DNA of 64,000 nucleotides, taken from assembly GCF_007855645.1 (NCBI RefSeq), contig NZ_CP042261.1:1631501-1695500 (forward strand), given 5' to 3'. Both the position numbers and the translations under genes were made by a program. Shown in pieces: positions 25,437-35,009 of the stretch (position 1 is the first letter of the stretch; each line of letters begins with the position of its first letter). The stretch is from Qingshengfaniella alkalisoli. GTDB taxonomy: Bacteria > Pseudomonadota > Alphaproteobacteria > Rhodobacterales > Rhodobacteraceae. The notes below the pieces were generated by a model. That model saw only the letters and a program-made list of their open reading frames with translations. It did not search any database and was not told the origin of the DNA.

Positions 25437-26828
25437 ATGACGAGACGACCTTCCCTGACGAAGACCCGAATTCTGGCAACCGCGCTGGTTGCCATCACAG
25501 CGACGCAGGCAATCTCGGAGACCCTGACCGACGCGTTGGTATCGGCGTATAACAACAGTCACCTTTTGGAACAGAACCGTGCCGTGCTGCGCGCAGCGGA
25601 TGAAGATGTCGCGCAAGCTGTCGCGGTTTTGCGTCCCACGCTCGATTACGGCGTTTCACGTCAATTTCAGCAAGATTTCGATAACGACAATACAGTCGCG
25701 TACAATACGCTGGAGCTAACCTCGGATCTGACGATCTACGAGTTTGGACGTAACCGGGTTGCAATCGAAGCCGCCAAGGAATCAGTCCTGTCGGCGCGCG
25801 AGTCGCTGATCGCACAGGAGCAATCGGTTTTTCTGGACGCAGTTGCAGCCTATATGTCCGTGCGTCGGGCGCTTGAATTCGTCAATCTTGGCCAAAGCAA
25901 CGTTCGCGTCCTTCAGGAAGAAGTACGTGCCGCACAAGACCGTTTCGAAGTCGGTGAGGTTACGCGTACCGATGTTGCACAGGCGCAGTCGCGCTTGGCG
26001 CTCGCCGAAGCCAATCTGAGTTCGGCGGAAGGCGATTTGGAAGTCGCTCGCGAAAACTATCGTCTCGCTGTTGGACGCTACCCCGGCGACCTTGCCCCCC
26101 CGCCAGCCCTGCCCCGCGTGCCGGCAACGGAAGCCGAAGCCCGCACCGTCGCGTTGCGTACGCATCCCAGAATTCTTGAAGCGCAACACCTCGTCACGGT
26201 GGCGGAGTTGAATATGTCTCGCGCCGAAGCAGCCGTCATGCCATCGCTGTCTGCCAGCGCATCGGTCGGCTATTCGGACCAGCAGTCCAGCGATGGAAAC
26301 CTGGAACCCAGCGCCCGTGCCGGTATCAGTTTCGGCGGACCGATCTATCGCGGTGGCGCGCTGAATTCCGTCTTCCGCCAAGCCCGCGCGCAGCGTGACC
26401 AGAACCGCGCCAACCTGCTTCAAACATCGTCCAGTATTGCAGAACGTTTGGGGGTTGCTTGGGCCAATGCCGAGGTCGCCCGCGCAACGCTGGAAGCTAC
26501 GGGCCGTCAGATCGAAGCCGCACAGATCGCCTTTGACGGTACCCGGGAAGAAGCCACGCTGGGCTCACGCACCACGCTGGACGTGCTGAATGCCGAACAG
26601 GAATTGCTGAACGCTCGTGCCGACCGCATCGACGCAACCGCACAGGAATACATCGCCTACTACTCTCTGCTCGCCGCAATGGGGCAGTTGACGGTCGATT
26701 ATCTTAACCTGCCGGTTACGGCCTATGATCCGTCTGCTTATTACAATTCCGTGCGCAACGCTCCGGCAATTGGCAGCGAACAAGGCATCCGCCTTGATCG
26801 TGTCCTGCAAAGCATCGGCAAGTACTGA
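25437..26828 (+). CDS. tolC: TolC-family outer-membrane efflux channel
   Basis: The 463-residue protein forms the trimeric outer-membrane duct for type I secretion and RND or ABC efflux. It has a signal peptide (about residues 1-28), two repeated OEP domains with long helical coiled-coil stretches (about 85-215 and 300-420), and TolC markers such as TLTDALVSAYNNSHLLEQNRA, YRLAVGRYPGDLAPPPALP, and DVLNAEQELLNARADRI. Length is close to E. coli TolC. It follows the methyltransferase-like gene, a pairing frequent in alphaproteobacteria. No inner-membrane pump is encoded nearby, so it presumably serves several systems. Confidence 0.92.
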   Translation: MTRRPSLTKTRILATALVAITATQAISETLTDALVSAYNNSHLLEQNRAVLRAADEDVAQAVAVLRPTLDYGVSRQFQQDFDNDNTVAYNTLELTSDLTIYEFGRNRVAIEAAKESVLSARESLIAQEQSVFLDAVAAYMSVRRALEFVNLGQSNVRVLQEEVRAAQDRFEVGEVTRTDVAQAQSRLALAEANLSSAEGDLEVARENYRLAVGRYPGDLAPPPALPRVPATEAEARTVALRTHPRILEAQHLVTVAELNMSRAEAAVMPSLSASASVGYSDQQSSDGNLEPSARAGISFGGPIYRGGALNSVFRQARAQRDQNRANLLQTSSSIAERLGVAWANAEVARATLEATGRQIEAAQIAFDGTREEATLGSRTTLDVLNAEQELLNARADRIDATAQEYIAYYSLLAAMGQLTVDYLNLPVTAYDPSAYYNSVRNAPAIGSEQGIRLDRVLQSIGKY

Positions 26829-26917
26829 TCCAATTGATTAACCCGCCCCGCAGAATGATTGCTTCGTTCTGCGGGTGCTGCTAGCCTGACTACACAACCA
26901 GTGATTGTGTGCTGCGC

Positions 26918-27256
26918 ATGGCCCCATCCGATAAAGTCGAAACTCTGCTAGAAGAAGTCCGGCGTCTTGTTATCGCCGGCAAAGATACCGAGCCCCTGGT
27001 TCTGAACGTCAGCCAACGCGCGGACATCAGCGCAGAGGACGGCCTATCGCTGCCGGACGGGGAGACCCCGCTGATGCAGTTCTCACGCATCACGCTCGAC
27101 GACATTGAACAGCAGGCACCAATTCCACCTGTGCCTGAAACAGCAGAAGAACTGGATTTGTCCGCGCTGAACGACACTCAACTGCGCGAACTGGTGCGGC
27201 ACATCCTTCACGAGGAGCTGCAACGGCTCGGCATCACCACTCATCGTAACAAATGA
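26918..27256 (+). CDS. Conserved hypothetical protein, acidic, PopZ-like C-terminal helix
   Basis: A 112-residue acidic, soluble protein with no signal peptide. The middle is low complexity (Pro, Glu, Asp). The last 30 residues, LSALNDTQLRELVRHILHEELQRLG, form an amphipathic helix that resembles, only faintly, the C-terminal helix of alphaproteobacterial PopZ/DUF2497-type proteins. ATG 26918 is taken; GTG 26909 is an alternative start. It is followed by a strong bidirectional terminator shared with the convergent gene. Function is unknown. Confidence 0.6.
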   Translation: MAPSDKVETLLEEVRRLVIAGKDTEPLVLNVSQRADISAEDGLSLPDGETPLMQFSRITLDDIEQQAPIPPVPETAEELDLSALNDTQLRELVRHILHEELQRLGITTHRNK

Positions 27257-27284
27257 AAAACGCGCCTCAAGGGGCGCGCTTTTT
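27256..27284. terminator. Bidirectional intrinsic terminator
   Basis: CGCGCC (27261-27266) and GGCGCG (27273-27278) form a GC stem flanked by GAAAAA on the left and CTTTTT on the right, so it can terminate transcripts on both strands. It lies between two convergent genes. Confidence 0.85.
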
Positions 27285-27305
27285 CGATACAGAAGGATCG
27301 CTGCG

Positions 27306-27620
27306 TTATGCAGCTTCAGCCTGTTGGCTACGACGTTCACTTTCCTCCCGAGACAGAGCAACAGACGTGCGCACACCCTTGCTGACGAATTCCATCAGAC
27401 CAGACACAACACGTTCATTCGGGTCGATCCCGGCACAGCTCAGCACCTCGCGACCGTCGCGAGATCGCGCCCAACGCGCGATTTGCTCCGGGCCGTTGCC
27501 ATATTTTTTATCATCGGCGATGGCGTCATCAAGTGCAGCCAGCACCACAGCAGCGAACAATTTCCGAGCACGATTGCCTTGTTCATGATTAAAGGCAGTG
27601 CCGTCGACAAATTCAGCCAT
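27306..27620 (-). CDS. Small conserved Rhodobacteraceae protein (DUF6280-like)
   Basis: A 104-residue soluble protein, starting AEFVDGTAFNHEQGNRARKLF and containing DDKKYGNGPEQIARWARSRDGREVLSCAGIDPNERVV. This sequence type is strongly conserved among Rhodobacteraceae, and I associate it with DUF6280; no function is known. The C-terminal 25 residues are charged (Ser, Arg, Glu). Two ATGs are adjacent (27623 and 27620); the second is taken. It is convergent with the preceding hypothetical gene across the bidirectional terminator. Confidence 0.75.
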   Translation of the reverse strand: MAEFVDGTAFNHEQGNRARKLFAAVVLAALDDAIADDKKYGNGPEQIARWARSRDGREVLSCAGIDPNERVVSGLMEFVSKGVRTSVALSREESERRSQQAEAA

Positions 27621-27836
27621 CATCCAGTCCTTTTCTTATTGCTCTTGTAACTTCGGGAGTAACGCGCAATACGACATTATCAGCATGATTCGATATACGG
27701 CTAAAGACATACCACATATGCGCCCACTGCATGCCTGCATTTGCAGGGTGCGTCGATATGCTCATCTCTTGCCAGTATCCAATGGCCCCGATATAGGTGC
27801 GCCAGTTCTTGGATCAAGCATCGGGCTACTACAGAA

Positions 27837-28400
27837 ATGCCTAAAATCAACGGTAACGAAATTCGTCCGGGCAATGTCCTGGAACATAATGGCGGTCTTT
27901 GGGCCGCCGTCAAAGTCGATCACGTCAAGCCCGGCAAGGGTGGCGCCTTTGCGCAAGTCGAACTGCGCAACCTGCGTAACGGGTCGAAGCTGAACGAACG
28001 TTTCCGGTCTGCCGACAAGGTGGAACGTGTGCGTCTCGAACAGAAAGACCAGCAATTCCTGTTCGAAAATGACGGCATGCTCGTCTTCATGGACACAGAG
28101 ACCTACGACCAGATCGAACTGCCCGCCGAACTTTTGGGCGAACGCCGTCCGTTTCTGCAAGATGGTATGACCATTGTCGTGGAATTCTACGAATCCGAAG
28201 CGCTGAACGCCACCCTGCCGCAGAAGGTAACGTGCAAGGTTGTGGAGACGGAGCCAGTTGTGAAGGGGCAAACCGCCGCGAACAGCTTCAAGCCCGCCGT
28301 TCTGGACAATGGCGTCAAGGTCATGGTGCCGCCCTTCGTTGGCCAGGACGAAGACATCATCGTGAACACCGAAACGATGGAATACGCCGAACGCGCCTGA
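27837..28400 (+). CDS. efp: Elongation factor P
   Basis: The 187-residue factor rescues ribosomes stalled at polyproline by binding between the P and E sites. It has the three-domain, tRNA-like EF-P architecture: KOW-like domain I with the loop [11 protein letters not shown] carrying Lys34 (the residue that is beta-lysylated or otherwise modified in other species), then two OB domains ending in [29 protein letters not shown]. The true start is ATG 27837; the open frame extends upstream to 27741 without family resemblance. It is followed by a strong shared terminator at 28469-28503. No EpmA or EpmB gene is near. Confidence 0.97.
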   Translation: MPKINGNEIRPGNVLEHNGGLWAAVKVDHVKPGKGGAFAQVELRNLRNGSKLNERFRSADKVERVRLEQKDQQFLFENDGMLVFMDTETYDQIELPAELLGERRPFLQDGMTIVVEFYESEALNATLPQKVTCKVVETEPVVKGQTAANSFKPAVLDNGVKVMVPPFVGQDEDIIVNTETMEYAERA

Positions 28401-28468
28401 TCAAGGTCTATGCGGCGGCTCGACAAGACTCCGCCGCATCACGCAACTTCGCACAGATACTCGGACAC

Positions 28469-28503
28469 AAAAAAAACGCGCCAGAAGTTCTGGCGCGTTT
28501 TTC
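28469..28503. terminator. Bidirectional intrinsic terminator between efp and rpmG
   Basis: AAACGCGCCAGAA and TTCTGGCGCGTTT form a perfect stem around a single-G centre, with an A-run on the left and a T-run on the right, so both converging transcripts (efp and rpmG) can end here. Confidence 0.9.
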
Positions 28504-28527
28504 TATGCGGAAGATCCCGCGGCAAGA

Positions 28528-28695
28528 TTACTTGATCTTGCCTTCCTTGTACTCGACATGCTTGCGAGCAACAGGGTCGTATTTGCGAACCGTCATCTTC
28601 TCGGTCATGGTACGGGCGTTCTTCTTTGTCACGTAGAAGTGACCCGTGCCCGCGGTCGAGTTCAGGCGGATCTTGATTGTGGTCGGCTTCGCCAT
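28528..28695 (-). CDS. rpmG: 50S ribosomal protein L33
   Basis: A 55-residue basic protein beginning [20 protein letters not shown] and ending [17 protein letters not shown], the full bL33 sequence type. It lacks the Cys pairs of the zinc-binding form, as usual for alphaproteobacteria. A GAGGAG ribosome site lies about eight bases before the ATG. It is a single-gene unit, convergent with efp. Confidence 0.97.
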   Translation of the reverse strand: MAKPTTIKIRLNSTAGTGHFYVTKKNARTMTEKMTVRKYDPVARKHVEYKEGKIK

Positions 28696-28818
28696 TTTCA
28701 GACTCCTCAACCGGGCGGACATCCACCCGTGAAATGCTTGAAGCCCGCCTTTTAGCCATCCCGGCGTCCGAGTCAACCGGTAACGCAGGGTTTTCGCAGT
28801 CGGGCCGTGTTGGATATG

Positions 28819-29212
28819 TGCGGATAGCCTGTAAGCCGGATTCTGTCCCGACACAAGGTCGTGGATGATCATTCATCTGGGCCCGCCGTTGCCGACGCGC
28901 TCTAGCTGCCAACCCGGACCTCTGGGCTGAAGCCGCCCTGCGGATCACCGCACGAGGTCCCTATTTGGCATTGCTCCCGGTGGGGCTTGCCGTGCCGGTC
29001 CTGTTGCCAGTCCCGCGGTGGGCTCTTACCCCACCGTTTCACCCTTGCCTTCGGAGGTATCGGTAAAGACCAACCTATCCGTCTGGCGGTTTGTTCTCTG
29101 TGGCGCTTTCCCTCGGGTTTCCCCGGCCGGGCGTTACCCGGCACCGTTGCTTCATGGAGTCCGGACTTTCCTCGACAGGTCGCCCTGCCGCGATCATCCG
29201 GCTATCCGCACG
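28819..29212 (-). ncRNA. rnpB: RNase P RNA
   Basis: The catalytic RNA of RNase P, read on the minus strand. The outer stem P1 is formed by the 5' segment TGCGGATAGCC (from 29210) and the 3' segment GGCTATCCGCA (to about 28820). Conserved regions include GAGGAAAGTCCGGACTCC near the 5' end and GACAGAATCCGGCTTACAGGC near the 3' end, with the A-type loop CCCACCGCGGGACTGG between. The length, about 394 bases, fits alphaproteobacterial RNase P RNA. Ends are accurate to a few bases. Confidence 0.96.
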
Positions 29213-29221
29213 CAGGCGGAC

Positions 29222-29917
29222 TTAGGCTTCGTTTGCGTCGCGGTCAACGGGATAACGTGCAGCAAGATCGGCCATGGCGGCAACGTCTGCCGTCTTGAGC
29301 GGCCCGTCGGCCCAGGGTTGGAACCGCTGGCGGAACGCATCTAAAACCAGCGAGGGCTCTTCATCCGGGTAACCGAAACGGATTGCATCAGCCCGAAACC
29401 GTGCTGGGCCTGCCTCACCGGCGGCCGCATCCAGCCCTGGCCAGACACTCAGCCCCTGATGCGCGAGTCGCTTCCAGTCGAACCGGCGCCCCGGATCACA
29501 CTTTCGCACAGGAGCGCAATCCGAATGGGCGATAACGCTCTCGGGTTTGATGTTCCAGCGCTGCATGATACCAGGCATCAGAGCTTCCAGAGAACGCATC
29601 AGCGGCTCAGTGAAGGGGCTCCTGCCATCATTGTCCAACTCTATACCTATGGAGCGGGAATTCACATCCGGCGCGCCCGCCCAATGGCTATGACCAGCGT
29701 GCCAGGCGCGGCGCTCTTCCGACACCAGCTGCCAGGTCCGACCGCAACGACCGATCAGGTAATGGCTTGAAACCTCATAGTCGGGGTCACACAGCCGCCG
29801 CAACGCGGCCTCCGCGCTGCGCATGGCTGTGTAGTGCAGAACGATCAAGGTGGGTGTCGTTCCGCCCCGCCGTTCGCCGTGATTGGGCGATTCGTGCCAG
29901 ATCGGGTTTGGGATCAC
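29222..29917 (-). CDS. N-acetylmuramoyl-L-alanine amidase, AmpD family
   Basis: A 231-residue zinc amidase that cleaves the lactyl-amide bond between MurNAc and the stem peptide. The metal ligands are visible: His in LIVLHYTAM (about residue 28), and His and Asp/Cys in AHSDCAPVRKCDPG (about 132-145). GIELDNDG carries the conserved Glu. A C-terminal extension (about 165-231) ends with a stretch resembling the peptidoglycan-binding fold. No signal peptide is seen, so it probably recycles muropeptides in the cytosol like AmpD. It starts inside the stop of the upstream lipoprotein gene (ATGA overlap), so the two are translationally coupled. Confidence 0.88.
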   Translation of the reverse strand: MIPNPIWHESPNHGERRGGTTPTLIVLHYTAMRSAEAALRRLCDPDYEVSSHYLIGRCGRTWQLVSEERRAWHAGHSHWAGAPDVNSRSIGIELDNDGRSPFTEPLMRSLEALMPGIMQRWNIKPESVIAHSDCAPVRKCDPGRRFDWKRLAHQGLSVWPGLDAAAGEAGPARFRADAIRFGYPDEEPSLVLDAFRQRFQPWADGPLKTADVAAMADLAARYPVDRDANEA

Positions 29918-30501
29918 CGCTCCGGCACGGGCAGGCAGGCACGACCGTCACCGTCGGGGTCCAGCCCTTGAGGGTCGGCTTGCGGCCCACCCGCGGCCTC
30001 GAACGCGGCTTGCGCCTGCGCTGTCGATGCGTAACGCTCACAGGCCATCGAGGTGCGCGCCTCGGACACGAAGTCGCGCTGGTAACCCCCCGTGGCGGGG
30101 CCTGCTTCCGATGTGTCCCCTGAAGGAACTGGCGTTGGATCAAGAGCCGGCTCGGGCGTGACGTCGTTTTCGGGCACGACCATGGGTTCCGGGACGACGG
30201 ATGGTTCGGGCGCATCGGTTGTCGGCAAGGACGTCGTGGTGACTTCGTTCTCGAAACCTAGATCGTCGCCGCTTTCCACACCGGCCGGAACGTCGTCCTC
30301 GTAGGAGGATACCACCGACGAATCGAGCGCGCTGAGCGGTGCACCGGTATCTGCGGGTGTGTCGGCGATCGGCTGCTGCAGTTCCTGATTGCGGGCGTTC
30401 TGCGCGTTGGGCGACATGGAATCCATGGGCGCGCCGGAATTCGGGATCGGCTCACAGGCAGCCAGCGCCAGCCCGGCAAGTGCGATCAGTTTCAATCTCA
30501 T
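29914..30501 (-). CDS. Lipoprotein with C-terminal Excalibur-like domain
   Basis: A 195-residue envelope lipoprotein: the signal peptide ends in a lipobox Leu-Ala-Ala-Cys at about residue 15. A long low-complexity linker rich in Pro, Glu, Thr and Val (about 20-130) leads to a C-terminal segment with Cys in MACERYAS and the calcium-binding-like LDPDGDGRACLP, the Excalibur pattern (Asp-x-Asp-x-Asp-Gly-x-x-Cys). The ATGA overlap with the amidase gene suggests a joint role at the peptidoglycan, but this is inference. Confidence 0.75.
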   Translation of the reverse strand: MRLKLIALAGLALAACEPIPNSGAPMDSMSPNAQNARNQELQQPIADTPADTGAPLSALDSSVVSSYEDDVPAGVESGDDLGFENEVTTTSLPTTDAPEPSVVPEPMVVPENDVTPEPALDPTPVPSGDTSEAGPATGGYQRDFVSEARTSMACERYASTAQAQAAFEAAGGPQADPQGLDPDGDGRACLPVPER

Positions 30502-30528
30502 GTCAGTCCCTCCAAATACCCGGTCAGC

Positions 30529-32016
30529 TTACCACCAACGGGACGGTTTTGCGCTGAAACCTGCGGCTCTTTCCAGAACTTCAGCCTGAGCCAACAGGTC
30601 TGCCTCTTTCCATGGTTGACCGATCAATTGCAGGCCAAGCGGAAGACCCTGCTTGTCCAGACCTGCCGGAACAGAGATGCCGGGCAAGCCCGCCAGGTTC
30701 ACGGTCACGGTGAACACGTCATTGAGATACATCTTGACCGGATCGGCATCATTCATTTCGCCCAGACCGAAGGCAGCGGATGGCGTTGCGGGCGTCAGGA
30801 TTGCGTCTACGCCGTCATCAAAAACCTGCTCGAAATCACGTTTGATGAGGGTGCGGACCTTGCGGGCGCGGTTATAATAGGCGTCGTAGAACCCAGCTGA
30901 AAGAACATAGGTACCGACCATCACGCGGCGCTTGACCTCATCACCAAAACCTTCGGCGCGGGTCTTTTCGTACATCTCGTTCACGCCGTCGCCCTGCGAA
31001 AGCTTGGCACGATGCCCGAAACGCACACCGTCATAGCGAGCCAGATTGGATGATGCCTCGGCAGGTGCAATGACGTAATAGGCTGGCAGCGCATATTTCG
31101 TGTGGGGAAGTGAGATATCAACGATCTCCGCCCCTGCATCGCGCAGCATATCCGCGCCCTGCTTCCAAAGCGCCTCGATCTCACCGGGCATGCCGTCCAT
31201 GTGGTATTCACGCGGGATGCCGATCTTCTTGCCGCGGATATCGCCGGTCAGTGCCGCCTCGAAATCCGGCACCGTCAGATCCGCACTGGTCGAATCCTTC
31301 ATGTCATGGCCAGCGATTGCCTTCAGCATGATGGCCGCATCGCGCACCGTCTTGGTCATCGGACCCGCCTGGTCGAGCGAACTGGCAAATGCCACCGTAC
31401 CCCAGCGCGAACACCGGCCATAGGTCGGCTTCAACCCGACAATCCCAGTGAAAGCCGCTGGCTGGCGAATCGATCCGCCTGTGTCCGTACCTGTCGCGGC
31501 CAGGCACAGATCAGCAGAAACAGCCGATGCAGAACCGCCAGACGAGCCGCCCGGTGTCAGTTGGGTGTTGTCATTATCACGACGCCAGGGATTGACCGCA
31601 TTGCCATAGGTCGACGTCTCGTTCGACGAGCCCATGGCAAATTCATCCATGTTCAGCTTGCCGAGCATGACCGCGCCTTCGTCCCACAGCTTCTGCGTGA
31701 CGGTCGATTCATATTCCGGCTTGAAGCCTTCCAGGATGCGTGACGCCGCCTGCGACGGCACGCCCTTGGTGCAGAACAGATCCTTGATGCCCAGCGGGAT
31801 GCCGCACATGTCAGGCGTATCGCCGGACTTGATGCGGGCATCGGCAGCCTTGGCCTGTTCACGCGCCAGATCGGGTGTGTTGTGCACGAAAGCGTTCAGC
31901 GCACCGGATGCCTCCACTTCGGACAGGCACGCATCCGTCAGTTCGACAGATGTGATTTCACCGGCGCGTAGCTTTTCGCGGGCCTCGGCAATCGTCAGCT
32001 TGGACAGTTCAGTCAT
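30529..32016 (-). CDS. gatA: Glutamyl-tRNA(Gln)/aspartyl-tRNA(Asn) amidotransferase subunit A
   Basis: GatA is the amidase subunit that frees ammonia from glutamine for transamidation of Glu-tRNA(Gln) or Asp-tRNA(Asn). The 495-residue amidase-signature protein has the full Ser-cisSer-Lys triad: Lys78 in GIKDLF, Ser158 in PGGSSGGSA and Ser182 in [11 protein letters not shown]. Length is standard. It follows gatC with a one-base overlap. The partner gatB is not in the window, which is common in this family where gatB lies elsewhere. Confidence 0.96.
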   Translation of the reverse strand: MTELSKLTIAEAREKLRAGEITSVELTDACLSEVEASGALNAFVHNTPDLAREQAKAADARIKSGDTPDMCGIPLGIKDLFCTKGVPSQAASRILEGFKPEYESTVTQKLWDEGAVMLGKLNMDEFAMGSSNETSTYGNAVNPWRRDNDNTQLTPGGSSGGSASAVSADLCLAATGTDTGGSIRQPAAFTGIVGLKPTYGRCSRWGTVAFASSLDQAGPMTKTVRDAAIMLKAIAGHDMKDSTSADLTVPDFEAALTGDIRGKKIGIPREYHMDGMPGEIEALWKQGADMLRDAGAEIVDISLPHTKYALPAYYVIAPAEASSNLARYDGVRFGHRAKLSQGDGVNEMYEKTRAEGFGDEVKRRVMVGTYVLSAGFYDAYYNRARKVRTLIKRDFEQVFDDGVDAILTPATPSAAFGLGEMNDADPVKMYLNDVFTVTVNLAGLPGISVPAGLDKQGLPLGLQLIGQPWKEADLLAQAEVLERAAGFSAKPSRWW

Positions 32017-32303
32017 TATTCAACCACCTTCGGGACAGCGAAGAAGCCTTCACGGGCGTCGGGAGCGTTGGACAGGATCTTTTCCTGCTGGCTGCCATCG
32101 GTCACTACGTCCTCGCGCCGTTTCAGCCGCATGGGCGTGACACTGGTCATGGGCTCCACGCCTTCGACATCGACTTCATTCAATTGCTCGATGAAACCGA
32201 GGATGGTGTTGAACTCCTGCGCCAGTTCCGGCAGCGCATCCTCTTCGACCTGAATGCGGGCCAGCGAGGCCACGCGCGCGGCGGTTTCAACGTCGATCGA
32301 CAT
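32016..32303 (-). CDS. gatC: Glutamyl-tRNA(Gln) amidotransferase subunit C
   Basis: A 95-residue protein that wraps around GatA and GatB and stabilises the complex. The sequence [44 protein letters not shown] is the usual GatC core. It leads the gatC-gatA pair, divergent from the UPF0173 hydrolase gene, with about 150 bases of shared promoter space (32304-32452). Confidence 0.95.
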   Translation of the reverse strand: MSIDVETAARVASLARIQVEEDALPELAQEFNTILGFIEQLNEVDVEGVEPMTSVTPMRLKRREDVVTDGSQQEKILSNAPDAREGFFAVPKVVE

Positions 32304-32452
32304 AAGCTGTCTCCGTTACAAATATCGCGACCTGCTTTAGCGTCCCGCAAAGAACGCTGCAACCGCATCGGGGCAGCATGTAAAGAAATCCACTGCGTGA
32401 CGGGTGGGCCACTGATACCGTATGCCCGAATCCAATACGCATGGAGCATCCG

Positions 32453-33145
32453 ATGAACATTATCTGGCTCGGCCATTCCGGCTTTCGCATCGAAATCGAG
32501 GATCAAGTTCTGCTGGTGGACCCGTGGCTCGTCGGAAACCCCGCCTTTCCCGAAGACCGCAGGGACGAAGCAATCAACCGCGCGACCGCGATCCTGCTGT
32601 CACACGGGCATGGGGATCATGCTTCAACCGCAATCCCCATCGCGAAGGAATTGAACATTCCCATTGCCTGCATCCATGAACTGGCCGACGGGTTCGTCAC
32701 CGCCAACGGCGCAGGGGCCATCGGGTTCGGCAAAGGCGGAACGATCTCACTTGGCAAAGTAAAGGTAACGATGGTGAACGCGGTGCATTCGTCGAGCATC
32801 GACTTTGAAGGTAAGATCTCTCCGGCCGGGTCGGAAGCAGGCTTCATGATCGCTGGCGAAGGCAAGACCATCTATTTCTCGGGCGACACCGACATCACGA
32901 TGGACATGCAGCTATTCGAAGAATTGCATCATCCTGACATCGGCATTCTTTGTTGCGGCGGCCATTTCACGATGGACATGCACCGCGCGGGATATGCTGC
33001 CAAACGGTTCTTCCACTTCGACACCGTCATCCCCTGCCATTACAAGACATTCCCGCTGCTGGAACAATCAGCAGAGAAGCTCAGGGAAGCCATTCCCGAG
33101 GTGAATGTCATTGAACCAGAGGTCTTGAAGCCGATCGCGCTTTGA
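32453..33145 (+). CDS. UPF0173-type metal-dependent hydrolase
   Basis: A 230-residue metallo-beta-lactamase-fold protein of the UPF0173/UlaG-like group. The metal motif is SHGHGDHASTA (about residues 50-60), with further ligands in VNAVHSSS, YFSGDTDITMD and PCHYKTFP. No signal peptide is present, so it is cytosolic. ATG 32453 is favoured over 32441 by GGAG six bases upstream. The natural substrate of this group is unknown. It is divergent from gatC and ends three bases before the convergent dctM. Confidence 0.88.
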   Translation: MNIIWLGHSGFRIEIEDQVLLVDPWLVGNPAFPEDRRDEAINRATAILLSHGHGDHASTAIPIAKELNIPIACIHELADGFVTANGAGAIGFGKGGTISLGKVKVTMVNAVHSSSIDFEGKISPAGSEAGFMIAGEGKTIYFSGDTDITMDMQLFEELHHPDIGILCCGGHFTMDMHRAGYAAKRFFHFDTVIPCHYKTFPLLEQSAEKLREAIPEVNVIEPEVLKPIAL

Positions 33146-33148
33146 CCC

Positions 33149-34466
33149 TTAGCCGAAAAGCCTACCCAAAATTTGAGTAATCCCTGGGAACGCAGCCACG
33201 ATCATCAGGCCGACAAGGCTGGTCAACAGGAACGGCAGCGCCCCTTTTGCCACGCGTTCCAACGGCTCCCTGGTGATGTTGGCGGCGACATAAAGATTGA
33301 TGCCCACAGGTGGGGTGAACAGCCCCACCGCGAGGTTGATCATTACCAGCACTCCAAACCAAACCGGATCCCAGCCGAGTTCACGCACCACAGGCAGGAA
33401 AATCGGCAATGCGATGAACATGATGGTGATCGCGTCCATAAACATACCCGCCAGCAGGATGATCACCATGATCACCAGCAAGATTACGGCCGAATTGTCG
33501 CTGAGCCCAAGCAGCGCCGATGAATACTGCCCGATCAGATCGTCCACCGTGACAACCCAACCAAACAAGCTGGCATAGGCGACGACCAGCATGACGACCG
33601 AAGACGAGGCCGCCGCATCAGAGACCGCCGCGAAAAGCCCCTGCCAGCTTAGCGTCCGGTAGATCAGCCCCCCCACGACGAGCGCATAGACCGTTGCGAC
33701 GATGGCCGCCTCGGTCGGCGTGAAGACGCCCGAATAGATCCCACCGAGAATAACAACGGGAGTAAGCAACCCCCAGAAGGACTCAGCAAAACTACGACGA
33801 AGACGGGCGCCATACGGCAGGTCTGCGTAGGGCATCGGCGCGATGCGCTCCAGGCCCGCCTGCGTCACCGGCCCGCTCTTTCCGAACGGCAAGGCACATA
33901 GCATCAATAGCCCCAGCACGATCCCCGGCACGATCGCGGCCATGAACAGCGCGGCAATGGATGTCTCGGCGATGACCCCATAGATCACCAGGCCGATAGA
34001 CGGTGGAATAACAATTGACAGGGCAGCACCCGTGCAGACCAGTCCTGCTGCGAAGGCACGCGAATAACCGTCTTCTTCCATCGACTTGATGACCATCGGC
34101 CCGATCGCGGCGACCGACGCAGGACCCGAGCCGCTGACCGCCCCCCAGAACAGGCATACGACGGTGCCTACAAGTCCCATGCCACCGGGCAAACGGCCGA
34201 CAAGAACACGGAAGAAGCGGATCATTCGCTCCGCAATCCCTGTGCCCCCCATCAGAGTTCCCCGCCAGGATGAAGAACGGGATCGCGAGCAGAGAGAACT
34301 TGGAAATGCCCGCCGTGACCAGATCACCCACCAGATCCAGTCCAAATCCGAGTTGCCACATCGCATACAACGCTGACAACCCGAGCGAGAACGCGACAGG
34401 CACGCGCAGCGCGAGCAAGATAAAAAACAGCACAACCATCTGTGTACCGGCGCCGAGATCAAACAT
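33149..34466 (-). pseudogene. dctM: TRAP transporter large permease (DctM), frameshifted
   Basis: DctM is the 12-13-helix channel subunit of a TRAP carboxylate transporter. The N-terminal 70 residues (from ATG 34466: VVLFFILLALRVPVAFSLG, then SLLAIPFFILAG) and the rest (LMGGTGIAERMIRFFRVLVG to IVAAFPGITQILGRLFG) are both typical DctM but lie in different frames. The switch is at the run of four C on the plus strand (34260-34263); dropping one base gives an uninterrupted 438-residue protein reading FFILAGTLMGG. As assembled, either frame alone lacks the other part, so the transporter would be dead unless the extra base is a sequencing error or slippage occurs. The start overlaps the dctQ stop by eight bases. 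Confidence 0.85.
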
Positions 34467-34959
34467 CAGGCGTAACCTCCTCGGCGGAATCCCGCAGATG
34501 TCGCGCAGCATATTGGACGTAGCGAAACAGGATCAACGCAAAGCCAAACGGCACGGCGATGGAATAGTACCAAACCGGGATCTGCAACGCGTAAGACGTG
34601 ATCCCGCTCGAGACCTGATTGGCGATCAGAACCCAAGTAAACCACGCAGAAAGCGCCAACAACACAACGGACAAGGCGGATGCAAGCACGAAAACGGCAC
34701 GGGCCGCCGGGCGTGGCAGGCTGTCGGCTATCAACGTCACCGCGAGATGCTCCCCGCGTTCCGCCGCGACGGCGGCCCCGAAAATTGTCAGAAGAAGAAA
34801 GCCGTTGGTCAGCAGTTCCTCTGACGCGGCGAAGGAAAATTCAGTCGCATATCGCACGACGATATTCACGAAGCCGAGCGCCGTCATCGAAAGAAACAGG
34901 ATGACACACACGACCTTCTCGAAATTTTTGAACAGAAAGGCCACTCGAATGCTTTCCAA
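34459..34959 (-). CDS. dctQ: TRAP transporter small permease (DctQ)
   Basis: A 166-residue inner-membrane protein with four hydrophobic helices (about residues 15-33, 45-65, 88-108, 128-148) and the DctQ pattern FVNIVVRYATEFSFAASEELLTNGFLLLTIFGAAVAAERGEH. It pairs with DctM to form the membrane component. It lies between dctP and dctM in the usual order and is separated from dctP by a strong hairpin that probably lowers its expression relative to the binding protein. Confidence 0.92.
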   Translation of the reverse strand: MESIRVAFLFKNFEKVVCVILFLSMTALGFVNIVVRYATEFSFAASEELLTNGFLLLTIFGAAVAAERGEHLAVTLIADSLPRPAARAVFVLASALSVVLLALSAWFTWVLIANQVSSGITSYALQIPVWYYSIAVPFGFALILFRYVQYAARHLRDSAEEVTPDV

Positions 34960-34966
34960 TATGACA

Positions 34967-34988
34967 AGGGGCGGGATTGCCCGCCCCT
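34967..34988 (-). terminator. Intra-operon hairpin between dctP and dctQ
   Basis: AGGGGCGGG (34967-34975) pairs exactly with CCCGCCCCT (34980-34988) around ATTG. Hairpins between dctP and dctQ are common and can stabilise the dctP mRNA or attenuate read-through, giving more binding protein than permease. Confidence 0.65.
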
Positions 34989-35009
34989 ATCGCAAAACGC
35001 GCGCATAGG

